This document shows positions 37,609 through 48,970 of a stretch of DNA of 64,000 bases, in pieces (the first letter of the stretch is position 1; every line of letters starts with the position of its first letter). Origin of the DNA: Poronia punctata (lineage: Eukaryota; Ascomycota; Sordariomycetes; Xylariales; Xylariaceae); contig MU401600.1 of NCBI GenBank assembly GCA_022579005.1, forward strand, positions 36,653-100,652, read 5' to 3'. The notes beneath the pieces were generated by a model that did not search any database, had not been told where the DNA came from, and was given only the letters and a program-made list of their open reading frames with translations. Made by a program: the position numbers and the translations under genes.

Positions 37609-40600
37609 TCATAAACATCTCATCGTGACATTCACACCACCAACATCATCATCATCACCCCCATCATTCAAAAGAGCAAAGATGTAACCCCCCTTCTCAA
37701 CTTCCCACTCATACCCACGATTCAAAATAGCGAGATACCGATCAACTTCCAACTCCATATCAATCATCGCTTCATGTCCCGCATCTATCTCCACCCTCCG
37801 AAACGCCACAAGTTGTCTAACCGGCTGCACGATAGTCGACACGCGCGCAAGGGAATACACCTGCGCGACATAACTCCCCTTTACCGCACCCGTATTCCTC
37901 ACGCGCGCCGAGAAGATGATCGTATCGCCGGCTCTGAACTCTGAACGTGATCCACTTGCCATCGCGTAAAAACCCAGGACTTCGAACTCGGTATACGAAA
38001 GTCCGTAACCAAACGCATACGCGGGCCGGGAATCGACGTCGAGATAATCAACAGACCGCGCTTTCTCCTTGTAGTTATAATACACGGGTATCTGTCCGAC
38101 ATGTCTCGGTACCGAGACAGGCATGCGGCCGCCAGGAGTAACTTTCCCAAACAACACGTCGACGATAGCTTGTCCGCCTGCTTGGCCGGGGAAGAAAGCG
38201 TCCAGGACGGCGGCGCTGCGGGTATAGTACTCGTCGATAGCAAAAGGACGTCCGCCTTGTAGTACGAGGACCACTAGTTTGTTAAGACTGTAAATGGCGC
38301 GGGCGAGTTTATCCTGACTTGGTGGTAGGTCTAGGGTTCCTCTATCGCCGCTTTCGCCGTCGCTGTTCCATGCTGCGCCTACTGCGAGAATGATGAGGTC
38401 TGCCGATTGGGCTGTTTGTATGGCTTGGTCTATTGCGTTGTTCCCGTGGCGGTCGATGAGGTTCCAGAATAGAAGGATTTGGGAATTGAGCGAGTTGACG
38501 TTTGCTGTCTTTTTGTACAGGTTGAAAGCTTGGTACTCGATGCGGAGATGGTATGTCTCCCCCTTTCGGAACGTGAATGGAGCTGAACCGGTAGGGGGTA
38601 GTGTGCTATTGGTTGAGATATAGTCGTGATTCATGATGTTGCCCATGATTGTGCCCGATGTCGAGAGATCCTCTACACCTTGACTGAGGATGAGGTTGTC
38701 GTCTACGAACAGTCGCATTGTGGTGTTCGGCCCAACTGCTACCCCTATCCAACCGTCAATATCAATGTCAACTGGGGAGCGTAAGTCTCCTTCCCAGACG
38801 GCGCTAAAGTTATTGGAGGGTAAGCCATCCGGCGGATAGATGCCCCAATCAAGGGCGGGAACTTCCACCCTGTGAGCTACAGGTTTTGAAAAGTTCGTGT
38901 CGGCAAAGTATGTCGCAGACAAGCCACCCGCAGTGCCGTTTGCTGACAGCAGGTACGGCGGCATCACATATTGTGCGTTGTACTCCCATGTATTCGCACC
39001 CCACGCCGAGATAACTTCGAAATCCTCGTTTTCTGCGTAGGAGACAAGACCTTGCCGGATTGTCTGCGCGGAATCGGCTGGGTATTGGCCCCATGGCCCG
39101 GCGTAATCTCCGTAGTTGAGGACGTCTCCATAAGGCCCGATCAGAGCGATTCGCTTGAGACCTTGAAGCGCGGGGTTTAGCGGGAGTGTATTGTTCCTAT
39201 TCTCCAAAAGTACGATGCTCTTTTGGGCGGCCTCCAGAGCAAGATCGCGGTGGTCATGGACGAGTTGATAAGGATTGACGTCTGTTGGTATGTACTGGAT
39301 AATCAAAGGTTAACTGGCAGTGTTCGGAAGTATATGATATGTCCGGATGTAAGTAAGGGGGATGAGGAGCCATGTTCACTCTCACACACCGGATCCTCAA
39401 ACAGTCCCAGGTCCCATTTGACACCCAGTATCTTCTTGACATGGGATATCAGGATAGAAACATCGAGTGTCTTATTAGCCACCATATCTTTAGTCGCCTA
39501 GTACGACATTAGCTGTAGTTCATGGCAAAATTGATGGCTTCCGGTGGTGTCTATAGCCGGAAGTGAGTCTTACGTTAAGATATATCTCAAGTGGATAGTC
39601 GTAAAACTGCACCATTCCACCTGCAGTAAACCACTGACGGATAGCATCAGCCGGGGAATCAGCAACTCGATGGATAGTGAACAATTCGGACATTCCTATT
39701 CTCTCTAGGTTAGCGCCTCTCTAAACACCGAGACCAACGCAGGGGCGATTATACCGGTGTCATCTCCAATGACAAAACCATCAAAACCCCAGTCATCGAG
39801 GGCTTTGTAGAAAAGGGGGTGCACATGAGCTGGTATATCGTCGAATTCGTTATACGCCCTTGTTATACGTCAGCCCTTCTGTGTTATAGTTCCCTGTGAG
39901 CATCTTACATCATGACACCTCTAGCGCCACCGAGTTGAATCGCCGCCTTGAAAGGCATCAGCAGGTCTTGGAGCACTTGTCTGTTCCCGTGTCCCATAAA
40001 CGGGGCAGTATTGTGTCCTCCTTGCGGTGCTCCGTGAGCAGCAAAATGCTACACAATGACTACCTAGTCAGACGTGATCTACATTTCACCTTTGCGTGGG
40101 GCGCCGACAGAGGGATGGACTTCAGTATAAACGATTGCATGCTTACCTTCAGAACGGGGACGACGGCGTCGGGCTCAGACCAAGACCCATTTTTCGACAG
40201 GCCAGACGCATATGCCACCCCCATGTGAGAAGTGAGTATCTTATCCTCACCCCATGCCTCTGTAAGAATCATACCATACTTTGTTAGAAGGAGATCCTGG
40301 GCTACCTAGTGACTTCCTCAATACGTTCACCATGACACTCACTTACCTTGCATTCGACCCCATCTGGGATCCTGGCCAATATCAAGAACTGGAGAGAGAC
40401 AGGCATGAATCCCAATATATCTGGCTTCCGCACCTATGGCCCTACCTACCCGATGTACCATCTCGGTATCGAAACTTGCCGAGAGGCCTATGCTTTGCGG
40501 AAACATCGACTGCTTGAAGGACCCGACGCCATGAAGGCACTCTCCAATATGCATGAGCGGGACTTTCAGTCTAGCTTTCTGAAGGTTCAAAAGCTGGACC

Positions 40601-41096
40601 GAGTTATAATAGGATGTATTAAGCGGATACCTGTGAAGCTATATCAGTAAAGGCCTGCGATTTGAACTGCGATGAGGGCGAGGCATTACCTACCAGTCAT
40701 GCATGACCCCTATTGGCGAATCTGGACTGAAACGCATGGTGTACTCTGATGATAGATGAGTATACCTGGGTAGTATATGGTTGATTAAATTTACCGTGTA
40801 GCTCATTCCGAGAGTCCACGCCTACGATGTCATCCCCAAACATGAGGTGAAGTTGGAGCACTAAAATCATTAGCTACCCCGAGTCCAAATTTCCTAGCGA
40901 GTATAAGCCGTAACGTACCTAGGTCTTCAATTGTCATGTTTGAAACGATGTTGTCGATATATGAGTCTTTGGAGACTTTAGCTGCATCGTCACTGGATGG
41001 CTCATATGTTTGCCTTCGCCTATAATTACCACTGGTCGTTTGCGCTGAAAGACAAAAAGTCAACAAGGTGACGAGGACCAAGCATGCTGACCACAT
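37609..41096 (-). CDS. secreted GH3 beta-glucosidase with PA14 domain
   Basis: Ten exons (41096-40919, 40860-40795, 40745-40694, 40630-40347, 40259-40147, 40048-39909, 39858-39755, 39695-39574, 39497-39390, 39294-37609) encode 950 aa with every phase matching. A signal peptide (MWSACLVLVTLLTFCLSAQT) precedes the GH3 barrel. The barrel shows NMTIEDLVLQLHLMF, PDSPIGVMHDWYPLN, LSPVLDIGQDPRWGR, LKHFAAHGAPQGGHN (K231-H232) and FDGFVIGDDTGMSELF, where the nucleophile Asp should be about residue 310. The alpha/beta sandwich follows, with an inserted PA14 domain at about 505-650 (GGLSATYFADTNFSKP, GWIGVAVGPNTTMRLFVDD). The GESGDRGTLDLPP loop comes next, and a fibronectin III-like end (ARVRNTGAVKGSYVAQVY). 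It most likely cleaves beta-linked glucosides from oligosaccharides outside the cell. Substrate preference is not predictable, and the GDD in place of the usual SDW marks a distinct GH3 subfamily. Confidence 0.93.
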
Positions 41097-41708
41097 CGTA
41101 TTGCCGGGCTGATAGATTCACCGCAATGTGACTGATCATTGGATATCGATATCACGTTTGGCTTGAAACTTTCTCTTATAGTTGTGAAGTTCCGTGGCAT
41201 CAGTAACTTGCTTAATATGCACTCCCCTGCGCGGGGTAAGGTGAAGATCACAAGCACTACAAATATACCGACATGACGATGCAACCCAAGGTGGGGTTGG
41301 ATGGAGTAGGCAACAACTACCGTAGACCTAATGGACATCAAAAGATCTGGAACTCCATATACATAATGTATAAGATAGCAGGCATAATGTCTGTCATGAG
41401 CACGTTCCTTCAAGCCATAGTAGAGGAACTCAAACATCTATCACCGTATTAAAATATAAAGCGAGCTGCTGAGTCCTACTTTCGCTAGGAGCACCTTATA
41501 TGTTGCCGAGGTAGAGAAAGATGCGATAAAGTGGTTATATGGAGTGGGATATCCTAACCTTAGGGTCCTAGTATAAGGATGTCTCGTCGTATATGGTGTC
41601 TGTCGAACTGAGATGCCGTGGATTGGTGCGTGTCTCTGCCGGTCGATAGCGTTAGAGGTCGTAGATACGTAGATACGTAGAGACGAATTATGTTCCTAGA
41701 AGACCTAG
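41097..41708. other. upstream region of the GH3 gene
   Basis: No coding signal. A short ATACGTAG direct repeat occurs near 41664-41682. Confidence 0.5.
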
Positions 41709-42560
41709 CTAGGGACGGTCTTGGTTAACGTTACAGTCCCGTTGCTGGTCTATCTCTTCATGGATGTTCTCGTCCTGAGAGGAGACCTTGAATCCTAGCC
41801 CCTCCATATCACTAGGAGATGAAAATGCCAAGTCCATCTTGGTATCCATGAATCGCAGTTCAGTATCAATGTCATCATTGATAGATTTCAGAGGAATACT
41901 CGCGTACGTTGGCTTGAACTGGTACCGGCCCCGTAACTGGTCAAAGACCGAATGCGCGGCTTCCGGGGCCAGTTGTTGGTGTCCTCGAGGTATCGTGTGA
42001 CAAGCGCTGTACTCGGAAAACCTTGCCGAGCCACCCTACTGCGTGGCCTCGACAAACACTTCGCTCGGCTGTACCGAAGAAAACACATGGCAGTGTCGTG
42101 CTACCAGCAAATAGCTGCTAATCTCAGTCGGCATCGTGGCTAGCAAGGACACCTGAGATTCGAGAAGCACGCGGCTAAAAATGCTAGACCAAAGCTCAGT
42201 GTGCCAAGTTGCAAGTCGCTCGACCACGCCATATTATTACTGCAGCTGTTGCACGTCGACGGCATCGCTGCGCCGGGCTCGTTGACGAAGTGGTCCTACA
42301 AGTTCTATTTCTGGCTCAAGATTCAGCCAATAATATCTTCACAGGGCAAGATACTGCCAAATCAGTCATTGCGGGCCGAAGATGCAGGGTTCCGACCAAT
42401 GTGCGTAATCAAGCGGTACAGCGAGATAGGTGTAGATGCTGATGTAACGTTCTACATGTTTGTCATGATTTCAGACAGCATCGCGAATATTCTAGGACCC
42501 AAACAGTCCTCGCGAAGAAGCCGGAGCGCGGTTAGAGGCGTGCGAAGTCGCTAAGCGTAG
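41709..42560 (-). pseudogene. possible broken protein-coding gene, family not recognised
   Basis: One minus-strand frame is open from about 42227 to the stop at 41709 apart from a single TAG (42036-42038). The downstream part has a natural protein-like composition (YQFKPTYASIPLKSINDDID, TELRFMDTKMDLAFSSPSDM). Upstream, another minus-strand frame near 42460-42554 reads LTALRLLREDCLGPRIFAML and is cut by a stop. The pieces could be exons with introns I cannot place, or a gene decayed by point mutation. I recognise no domain. A fungal regulator or biosynthetic enzyme fragment would be a guess. Confidence 0.3.
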
Positions 42561-44014
42561 CCGGCAGCATCTACTTTTTCAGACGGCATATGCGGCAGGA
42601 ATTTGGGGCCGCCCCGCTGGGGCCGTTGGGGCCGTTGGGACCAATGTGGATAAAAGAGTCGCCTATACGAAGAGCTTAGCTCATGATCGCCGGTTGGAGA
42701 TCTCGTGATAACGGGGCATAAGATGACCCAATACACATTTCCCGCGTGTTGGGTTGAGCTTACCGTACCTAACATGCATCCAAGTGGCACCTTCCAGCTT
42801 CGAGTCCCCTCTGAGACATGATTGGGCTACTTCCAGGGTCGCACACACAAGTAAGTAGTACGGCAGGGCCGTAACTTCTCTAATACGTTATGCGCTTTTC
42901 AAGTTGAAGCCGTAAGAGTCGGCGTGGTCAAAACCTATACTTGCCTTACCACCTACATTGTTCATGTTTGCTATGTGGGATGGAGGATCGGCCAAGACTG
43001 AACTATATGCCGTGTAAGGCTGTCTAATTCGGACAGGTGAATTACTTATAGCAAAGGCATGTGAAGGCAAGAGCCCAAGCGCAGAAAATCAATAAAGACG
43101 AGATATAATGAAACAGGGGCCAAGTGGTATCAGACATCGATTGTTCCCCTGACGTAGATAGATATTTTATGAGCGTCCAAGCGTTTACCCCAAAAACTTC
43201 ACTGTGGATGTGGTCAAAACCAACCAATCAGACGTTATGACGGCGCCTATGTGTCGCTCCAGCAGCGCCCGTTTAGACTTGGTGAAGCGCTAGACTAGGT
43301 ACTTGTAAAACGCGACCAGCGTAAGTTGCGATATGATTATTGCCACATACAATTTGCTTCAAATTGGAAATAAAATACAGAAAAAGAGCACGTCAGCATG
43401 GAGCAAACAATACGCGAAAACATACACCGCTCAGAGTCCCTTCCGGTGTCGGTTCGTAGCTGACCTAAGATTTATTCTACAACCGGTCGCAGAGAGAAAA
43501 ACCTCTTGGAGTAATAGGTGCCCGCACTAGTAATTCGCTTGGCAAGTCCTCGCACTTGCCCTCGTGCTTCGTGAATACGAAGTGCTAGGGCTATAGGACC
43601 ACTATCTATAACATCGTAGGCTAGAGAGCCAGACATGACATAGAAGATGGGGCGTCGTACCGGTGATTGGACTTGGTAACATCCATTGCTTCGTATTCTT
43701 CACGCCTGGGAATACCTCCGAGACTTCATCGTTTGCGGGCCGGAATGTGGTGGCATAGACATGGCAATATTCCACGTAACTCTCCCTCGCACCTAGGGAA
43801 TAACCAAGGCCGCACCTGCCTAGACATCGAGGAGTATAAGACCAGTGACGACTTCACTCATTACCTACCGTTTCTAGTCCCCCAGCTCCTTCCGTTCTTC
43901 AGCAGCATATTATAATTCGGAATCGATCAAGCCCTTGACAAAATATCTCCCTTCCTCCCAAGTCAGCTCCCCAATCTCCATAATCATACCTCTTATACAC
44001 TCTCTCTCGCCAAG
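42561..44014. other. spacer
   Basis: No gene is supported; all frames are short and without motifs. The last 100 bp are C/T-rich, a typical leader for the BYS1-like gene. Confidence 0.5.
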
Positions 44015-44672
44015 ATGAAGTTCTCAGTTGCCACCGCAAGCATTGCCCTCGCGGCTTCCGGGGTCGCTTCCCAGCAGGTTGTTGTGTCGAACGGTTGCAA
44101 GTCTACGGCCTATGTGCAGTCTTTCCCTTACGATGGGAGTTCAGCCGGTGCCTTGACTACTGTCACTACGGGAAAGACTTTTTCCGAAAAGTTTCGCCCA
44201 TCCGGCTCGGTACGATCGATTACACTCTGACATTTCAATTTGTAATATTCTCTAACTATGCATCTTAGACCGTTAAGATCGCGACCACCAAGACTCTTAA
44301 CAGCCCATTGTTCCTCGGTTACTCCTTTTCCAGCAACCCAGATTATGTCTACTGTAAGTAGCTTACCATACACCACCCTTGGTAGTCTCCAAGAATTCAT
44401 GCTAACATCCGTGGCTTAGATGAGCTCAGCGCGTGAGTATTGCCTACCAACTTCGTCCCGCTACACGGGCATATGATTATATAAGCTAACTTCCATCAAG
44501 GGAATGGGGAAATCCCTTCGCTAGCTTCAATAACACCCTATCGCCGGGCGAGGGCTGTGAGGTATTCGACTGCAACGCTGGCGACGCCGCTTGTTACAGC
44601 ACACCAGCTCATAAGAAGGTGTACGGTTGCCCGCAGCCCGTTACTCTGACTCTGGACCTCTGTGATTTGTAG
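44015..44672 (+). CDS. secreted BYS1-domain (thaumatin-like) protein
   Basis: Four exons (44015-44209, 44269-44353, 44420-44432, 44501-44672) give 154 aa. The third exon is only 13 bp and is required to keep the frame. The protein has a signal peptide (MKFSVATASIALAASGVASQ). A single compact domain follows with the BYS1 layout: QQVVVSNGCKSTAYVQSF, a TVTTGKTFSEKFRPSGS loop, TVKIATTKTLNSPLFLGYSF, YELSAEWGNPFASFN, and a Cys-rich end (GEGCEVFDCNAGDAACY). BYS1 proteins are small secreted fungal proteins first noted as yeast-phase-specific. They are thaumatin-like and some are regarded as effectors or allergens, with no known biochemical activity. The last two splice sites (GC/GTGAGT and ATCAAG) were chosen to fit the conserved EWGNPF strand. 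Confidence 0.8.
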
Positions 44673-45231
44673 AGTATCCGGGCAACCGCTAGCTTAAGCC
44701 ATGGCTACAAGGATTGGAGGCCCAAAGCTAAAAAGGAGACGGGCAGAAAGACTTGGTTTTGAAGATTGCCAACTGTTGGCATGACCCCCACATTCCCTTT
44801 TACTGGAGTCTCTGCGCTGGAGGAATATGTTTAAAAGGCGCAAAGGTTGGGCAGGAGGGTAATAATGAGCATCCATTGATACGTATTTCTTTTGTAATCC
44901 ACCACTTCTGTGTTGACAATGGACTGACTGGCAAGCCTTCGTCGTCCAACCTCTCATTCGCCTTCAATGAAGCTTATAAGTATGTTCAATAAATACTACA
45001 ATCCACGTTCAACAATCGCTAGGTGAATGGCACATACCATTGTCGCAAGTGAATTGTCAATGCTGGCTTATTATGCAGGTTACCGCAGGTATTTGCTAAC
45101 AAGCTCTTCTCTCTCTGGCCTGTTTGTCCTCTTTCAAGTCCAACAAGCCACACGGTAGACTGACTTGAAGGTGCTTGTTCACGACGCTGGGGTAGGGTAC
45201 TTCAAGCAGCCTCTCGGTAACTGTATTTAAC
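44673..45231. other. spacer upstream of the dioxygenase-like gene
   Basis: No gene is recognised. Short frames on both strands lack motifs. Confidence 0.5.
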
Positions 45232-47451
45232 ATGCCATTTTCTCTCGGAACCGCGCCATCTTGGGTTCCTGAGGAGGAAACTGTCGAGTTCCTCCTCAGT
45301 GAGCGCAACGATACAGACAGGAAGACGAGTCAGACAAAAACGCTACAGGAGCTTTCTGCCAGCGAAAGAGGGCGTCGGAACCTCATCGAGCTTGGAGTCC
45401 GAAAGATGCGAATCGAAGGTGACCCTTGGGGAGAATATCTTTCTTGGGCGGGAAACGTTGGTCATCCAAAGGATCCTCGTATTGTAAGTTAATTCCTTGC
45501 CCCCCAGAGTCTTGGCCGATTACAACACAAGGCATTGCAATGATCTGATGCGTACTTTGAGCTCAGTTCGAAATCCTTGAACCACTCCTAGTGAAACTGC
45601 GAGATACTTCTTTTCAAGAGTGCGGTGGAATATCTTTACTAGTAAAGTTCCTAGAAAAGATCCCAACCACAGACGTTATCACCCTAGCCGAGGAGTACTC
45701 CGGTACAGACGGGTATAGAATTGAACATGATGACGAGTCGGAGCTCGTGGTAACGCTCCGCCTAGGAAATCGAACAGTACGTCTCATGCAGGCGAGAGAC
45801 CTAGACGTTAACGACCCTAAGTCCTACAACAAGAGCAACCGAGCGCGAACAGCAACTAAAAAGGCCAGGGAAGCCCTGACAGAGCCCGCCATGCTGATAT
45901 CTGTTCAAAAACACCTTGTTGCTACGCGTCTGGTTGGTTCCCATGAGCACAAAATCTTAGGACAGGGGAAAGACATGGACATCATAGACATAGATCTCCT
46001 CGAGAAACTCCGGGCATTGGTTCAGGAAGAATACTGGCTTCTATCAACCAAGTCGGAGCGTGAAGCTTATACTCGCGCCGCAGAACAGCCCCGTTCCTCA
46101 CTTCCATCAACACTCCAACGCGCGTTGCAGATCGTCGAGGTCGCATGGCCTCGGAAATGGGATAACGGGCGCTACGACCCGGACTTCTTTCGGAACTACC
46201 TCGAAGACCAGGGCGCAGCTGAGAAAATATGGACCCTGGTGAAGGAAGATGTATTTGTCGTGACGGACGCACACCGACGGGTCGTCTTCGCGAATATCGA
46301 AAAGTTGGCGGATGAGCTGTTGGGTGAGGAAGGCATGCAGATGCTGTATCGCTGCGCGGATCTTTGGACATTCTTTACGCCGTTACCATTGCCCGAGACC
46401 TCGCGACATGTCGTTGACGCGCACATCCGTCGTATACACCCGGAACTCGACCCCGCAAAGGCCACTGTGGAAACGCTACCCAATGCACGCATGGCTGTAG
46501 CGCATTATGGCTGCTGGTCGCCGCGTGGTGATCGCGAGGGCAGACGAGTATGCCGGACTTACGATGCTCGCTTCGTTAAGAGTCAGTCATTGGAAAACCC
46601 CGCTGACCTATTCCCCCTATTCGCGGCCTCTGTTTTGGGCACGGCGTCGAGATTATTTCGGCTCATGGTGCGGTCATTGGATCGAGGGTGCTATGAAGAG
46701 GGTAGGGAGGTTTGGCGAAACCTACCTGTCGGGCAACGTATCACGACGTCTGTTGATCCGGACAATGGGGACGATTTCATGAGCTTGTTTGCGTTTGGCG
46801 TCAACGGGTACACCCAGAGACACAGTGATATACAGGATATATCAGAAGGGTTAGCAGGCTTGTTCAGTTTCGGTGACTATCAAGGTGAGCCATACTATTA
46901 ATGAGTTCTAGGGCACACACGGAGAAACATTGTAACCTTACTCATTTACTGCTTGGGTAGGAGGAAACTTGTGTATACCCCAACTGGGCATCAAGGTAAA
47001 GTACCAACCAGGTACCTGTGCCATCCTACGCGGCACTGCGCTGGAACATCTCGTTCAAGACTACTCAGGCACACGATTCTTCATCATCGGTACGAACCAC
47101 GAGAGCTGCAAAAGACATGCATGGCGGGCTCTTGGGAGACTGCCGCCCTTGCCTCCCCGGACGAAGAAGCGACCGGCCCCCACTTCCGAAGAGTCCACCA
47201 GTGATGCAGCCCGTACTCGTGACACGGCGAGGGAGGACCAAGCAAAACCCGGCAAAAATGAAGACAATGACGGTGACGATGATGGGTTCAGGCCTATGGA
47301 AACGCCTTGTGTCAACTTGCGAAGCGACGACGATGACGATGATGAAATTCAGTGGACAAATGATCTCCTCCATGGGTCGGCTGTGTTACCTCTGTCGGGC
47401 CTGGTCGATCTGGAGGGTTATATGAGTCAGGATCGACAGACATGGGGTTAA
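45232..47451 (+). CDS. 2-oxoglutarate/Fe(II) dioxygenase-like protein (possibly TET/JBP-type)
   Basis: Three exons (45232-45483, 45567-46884, 46961-47451) with introns of 83 and 76 bp encode 686 aa. The C-terminal third has the residues of an Fe(II)/2OG double-stranded beta-helix. NGYTQRHSDIQD supplies H503 and D505. GLFSFGDYQGGNLCIPQLGI is the typical strand after the metal loop. PGTCAILRGTALEHLV supplies the distal H553, and GTRFFIIG has R562, placed to bind 2-oxoglutarate. The GGxLxxPxLG...PGxxxxLRGxxLxH pattern is close to the TET/JBP and fungal-transposon-associated dioxygenases, but a protein or small-molecule oxygenase is equally possible. The N-terminal 450 residues are helical and unrecognised, with a WAWP-like VEVAWPRKWDNGRYDPDFF patch. 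The tail is Lys-rich and then acidic (SDDDDDDE). No signal peptide is present, so it should be nuclear or cytosolic. Confidence 0.7.
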
Positions 47452-48024
47452 CTAATCGCTAATAGATATCTTCGATACTAGGTTGGCCTTTGTTGAGAGG
47501 CGCATCTCAGACGGATGGTGTAATAGTTTCTGTTACTTAGGTCGTACGGTCTATGAAGTTTGTTTACCCCTTAGTTACAACACCAGGTGTTACATGCCGG
47601 ATGAACAATCACAGGGGAGGTTCATGTTGTGCAAATGTTTCAAAACGTTGTTCTAGAGTAAAGTTTCCTTTCGTTTTACGCCATTTTCCATTCCATGCCC
47701 TTCGTGGGTATGCCGTACTGCTACCTGAGTTTTTACTTCAAAGGAATTCCATCCTTTATTTCCAACACATTTAAAGGGTAAACCATGCAAGCATGATGAT
47801 GACTGTGAACGAATACCACTTGATAGGTAAACGTATTCATCTATAAATACTCCCCTTCGCCCGCCCTAAGGCTCTTAATTCTAGTCCAGCAGTAGCAGTG
47901 AATATCTTGACGATATTGGCCTCCTCTTATTTCGGTATTTTTGCCAATAACAGGGTATCTTGAAGATACCTTCCATTTCTTATACTTTTCTCTACAAAAA
48001 AGAAACTTCATTACTATTTCAAAA
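47452..48024. other. spacer
   Basis: No gene before the CVNH gene. The last 100 bp form a pyrimidine-rich leader with an inverted GGTATCTTGAAGATACC (47954-47970). Confidence 0.5.
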
Positions 48025-48637
48025 ATGCGTTCTTTTGCAACGCTCAACATCCTCGCCGCCGCCGTCGGCAGCGTTACAGCCGTCCCTTTCTCCACCCGAG
48101 GCAGCCCGCAACAATCAGGGTTCAACAAGAAATGCGACACCCCCTATTTCTTCGAAGATCCGAAATTCGGGCCCTTCTTTTCCGCCAATTGTAAATCGGG
48201 CAATGACACGAAGGCGAGATACATCCTCAACCTCGACCAGTAAGAGCTCAGATTGTTGTGGATGAGAGAGAGAGAGAAGATTAGGTATTAACGTAAAGCT
48301 TGTGACAATAGCTGTTTCACAAACGATGGGGGTAATATCAAGGGCGGTGAGGAGGGCAACTTCTCGCATACCTGCAACAACATGACATTCTCGGTTACAA
48401 CTAATAACCTCACCGCGTCCTGTAAGCCTCAAGGCACCGGGAATGATCCTATGAACTCTACCATCACACTATGTATGTGTTTTTGCGTCCCACCCACAAC
48501 TCTCTCCCACTCTCTCTATTTTATTTTTACACGGAAATAATGAGACTCTCGACTAACGTTAATTAGCTGATTATATTGGTGCCATGGATGATGGGAATCT
48601 TGTTTGCTATGGGGCGAAAGGCGAGCTGTCAAAGTAG
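48025..48637 (+). CDS. second secreted CVNH-type protein
   Basis: Three exons (48025-48239, 48312-48472, 48567-48637) give 148 aa. The start is placed at the Met heading a signal peptide (MRSFATLNILAAAVGSVTAV) rather than at an upstream in-frame codon. The mature part carries a CVNH-like duplicated pattern. First comes SANCKSGNDTKARYILNLDH with CFTNDGGNIKGG. Then come GNFSHTCNNMTFSV and LTASCKPQGTG, followed by STITLSDYIGAMDDGNLVCY. The repeated Cys, (L/I)xLxxxI and DDGNL/NDGGNI turns match the family; the carbohydrate ligand is unknown. There are several N-glycosylation sequons. It ends 334 bp from the tail of the serine hydrolase gene that opens the putative muropeptide cluster. Confidence 0.75.
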
Positions 48638-48970
48638 AATTAGGGTTGAGCAGATGAGATAAGCATGGCTTTCCTCTTTTGGCAATACGGCTGGGCCGGA
48701 GCGTTTACTTTTACTGTTGTTTACACGGCCATTTAGCCCTACTGCGGTGGTTTATTATATTTCGTCTATCTAGTAGCATCTGATCTCAGGTACAGCTCTG
48801 AAGACAATAAGCATTCGTGTCCGTCTTTTGGGTGTTCTTTCCATGTATGCTTTACAGTTGCCTCGTTTTAATTTTCTGGTGATGTGATGACGCGCTCATA
48901 TGCATTTTCGGCCGGTGCTTCCCATGTTATTGAAGGAGCACTCCTTGACCTGTGACTTCCGAGTATACAT
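48638..48970. other. tail-to-tail gap
   Basis: 3' flanks of the CVNH gene (plus) and the serine hydrolase (minus). No gene is seen. Confidence 0.6.

Noticed and set aside
45269..45299. 11-bp inverted repeat
   Set aside because: It is explained by Glu/Leu-rich coding sequence (PEEETVEFLLS) at the start of the dioxygenase-like gene.
45982..46371. Arg/Pro-rich minus-strand frame
   Set aside because: Antisense shadow within the large exon of the dioxygenase-like gene.
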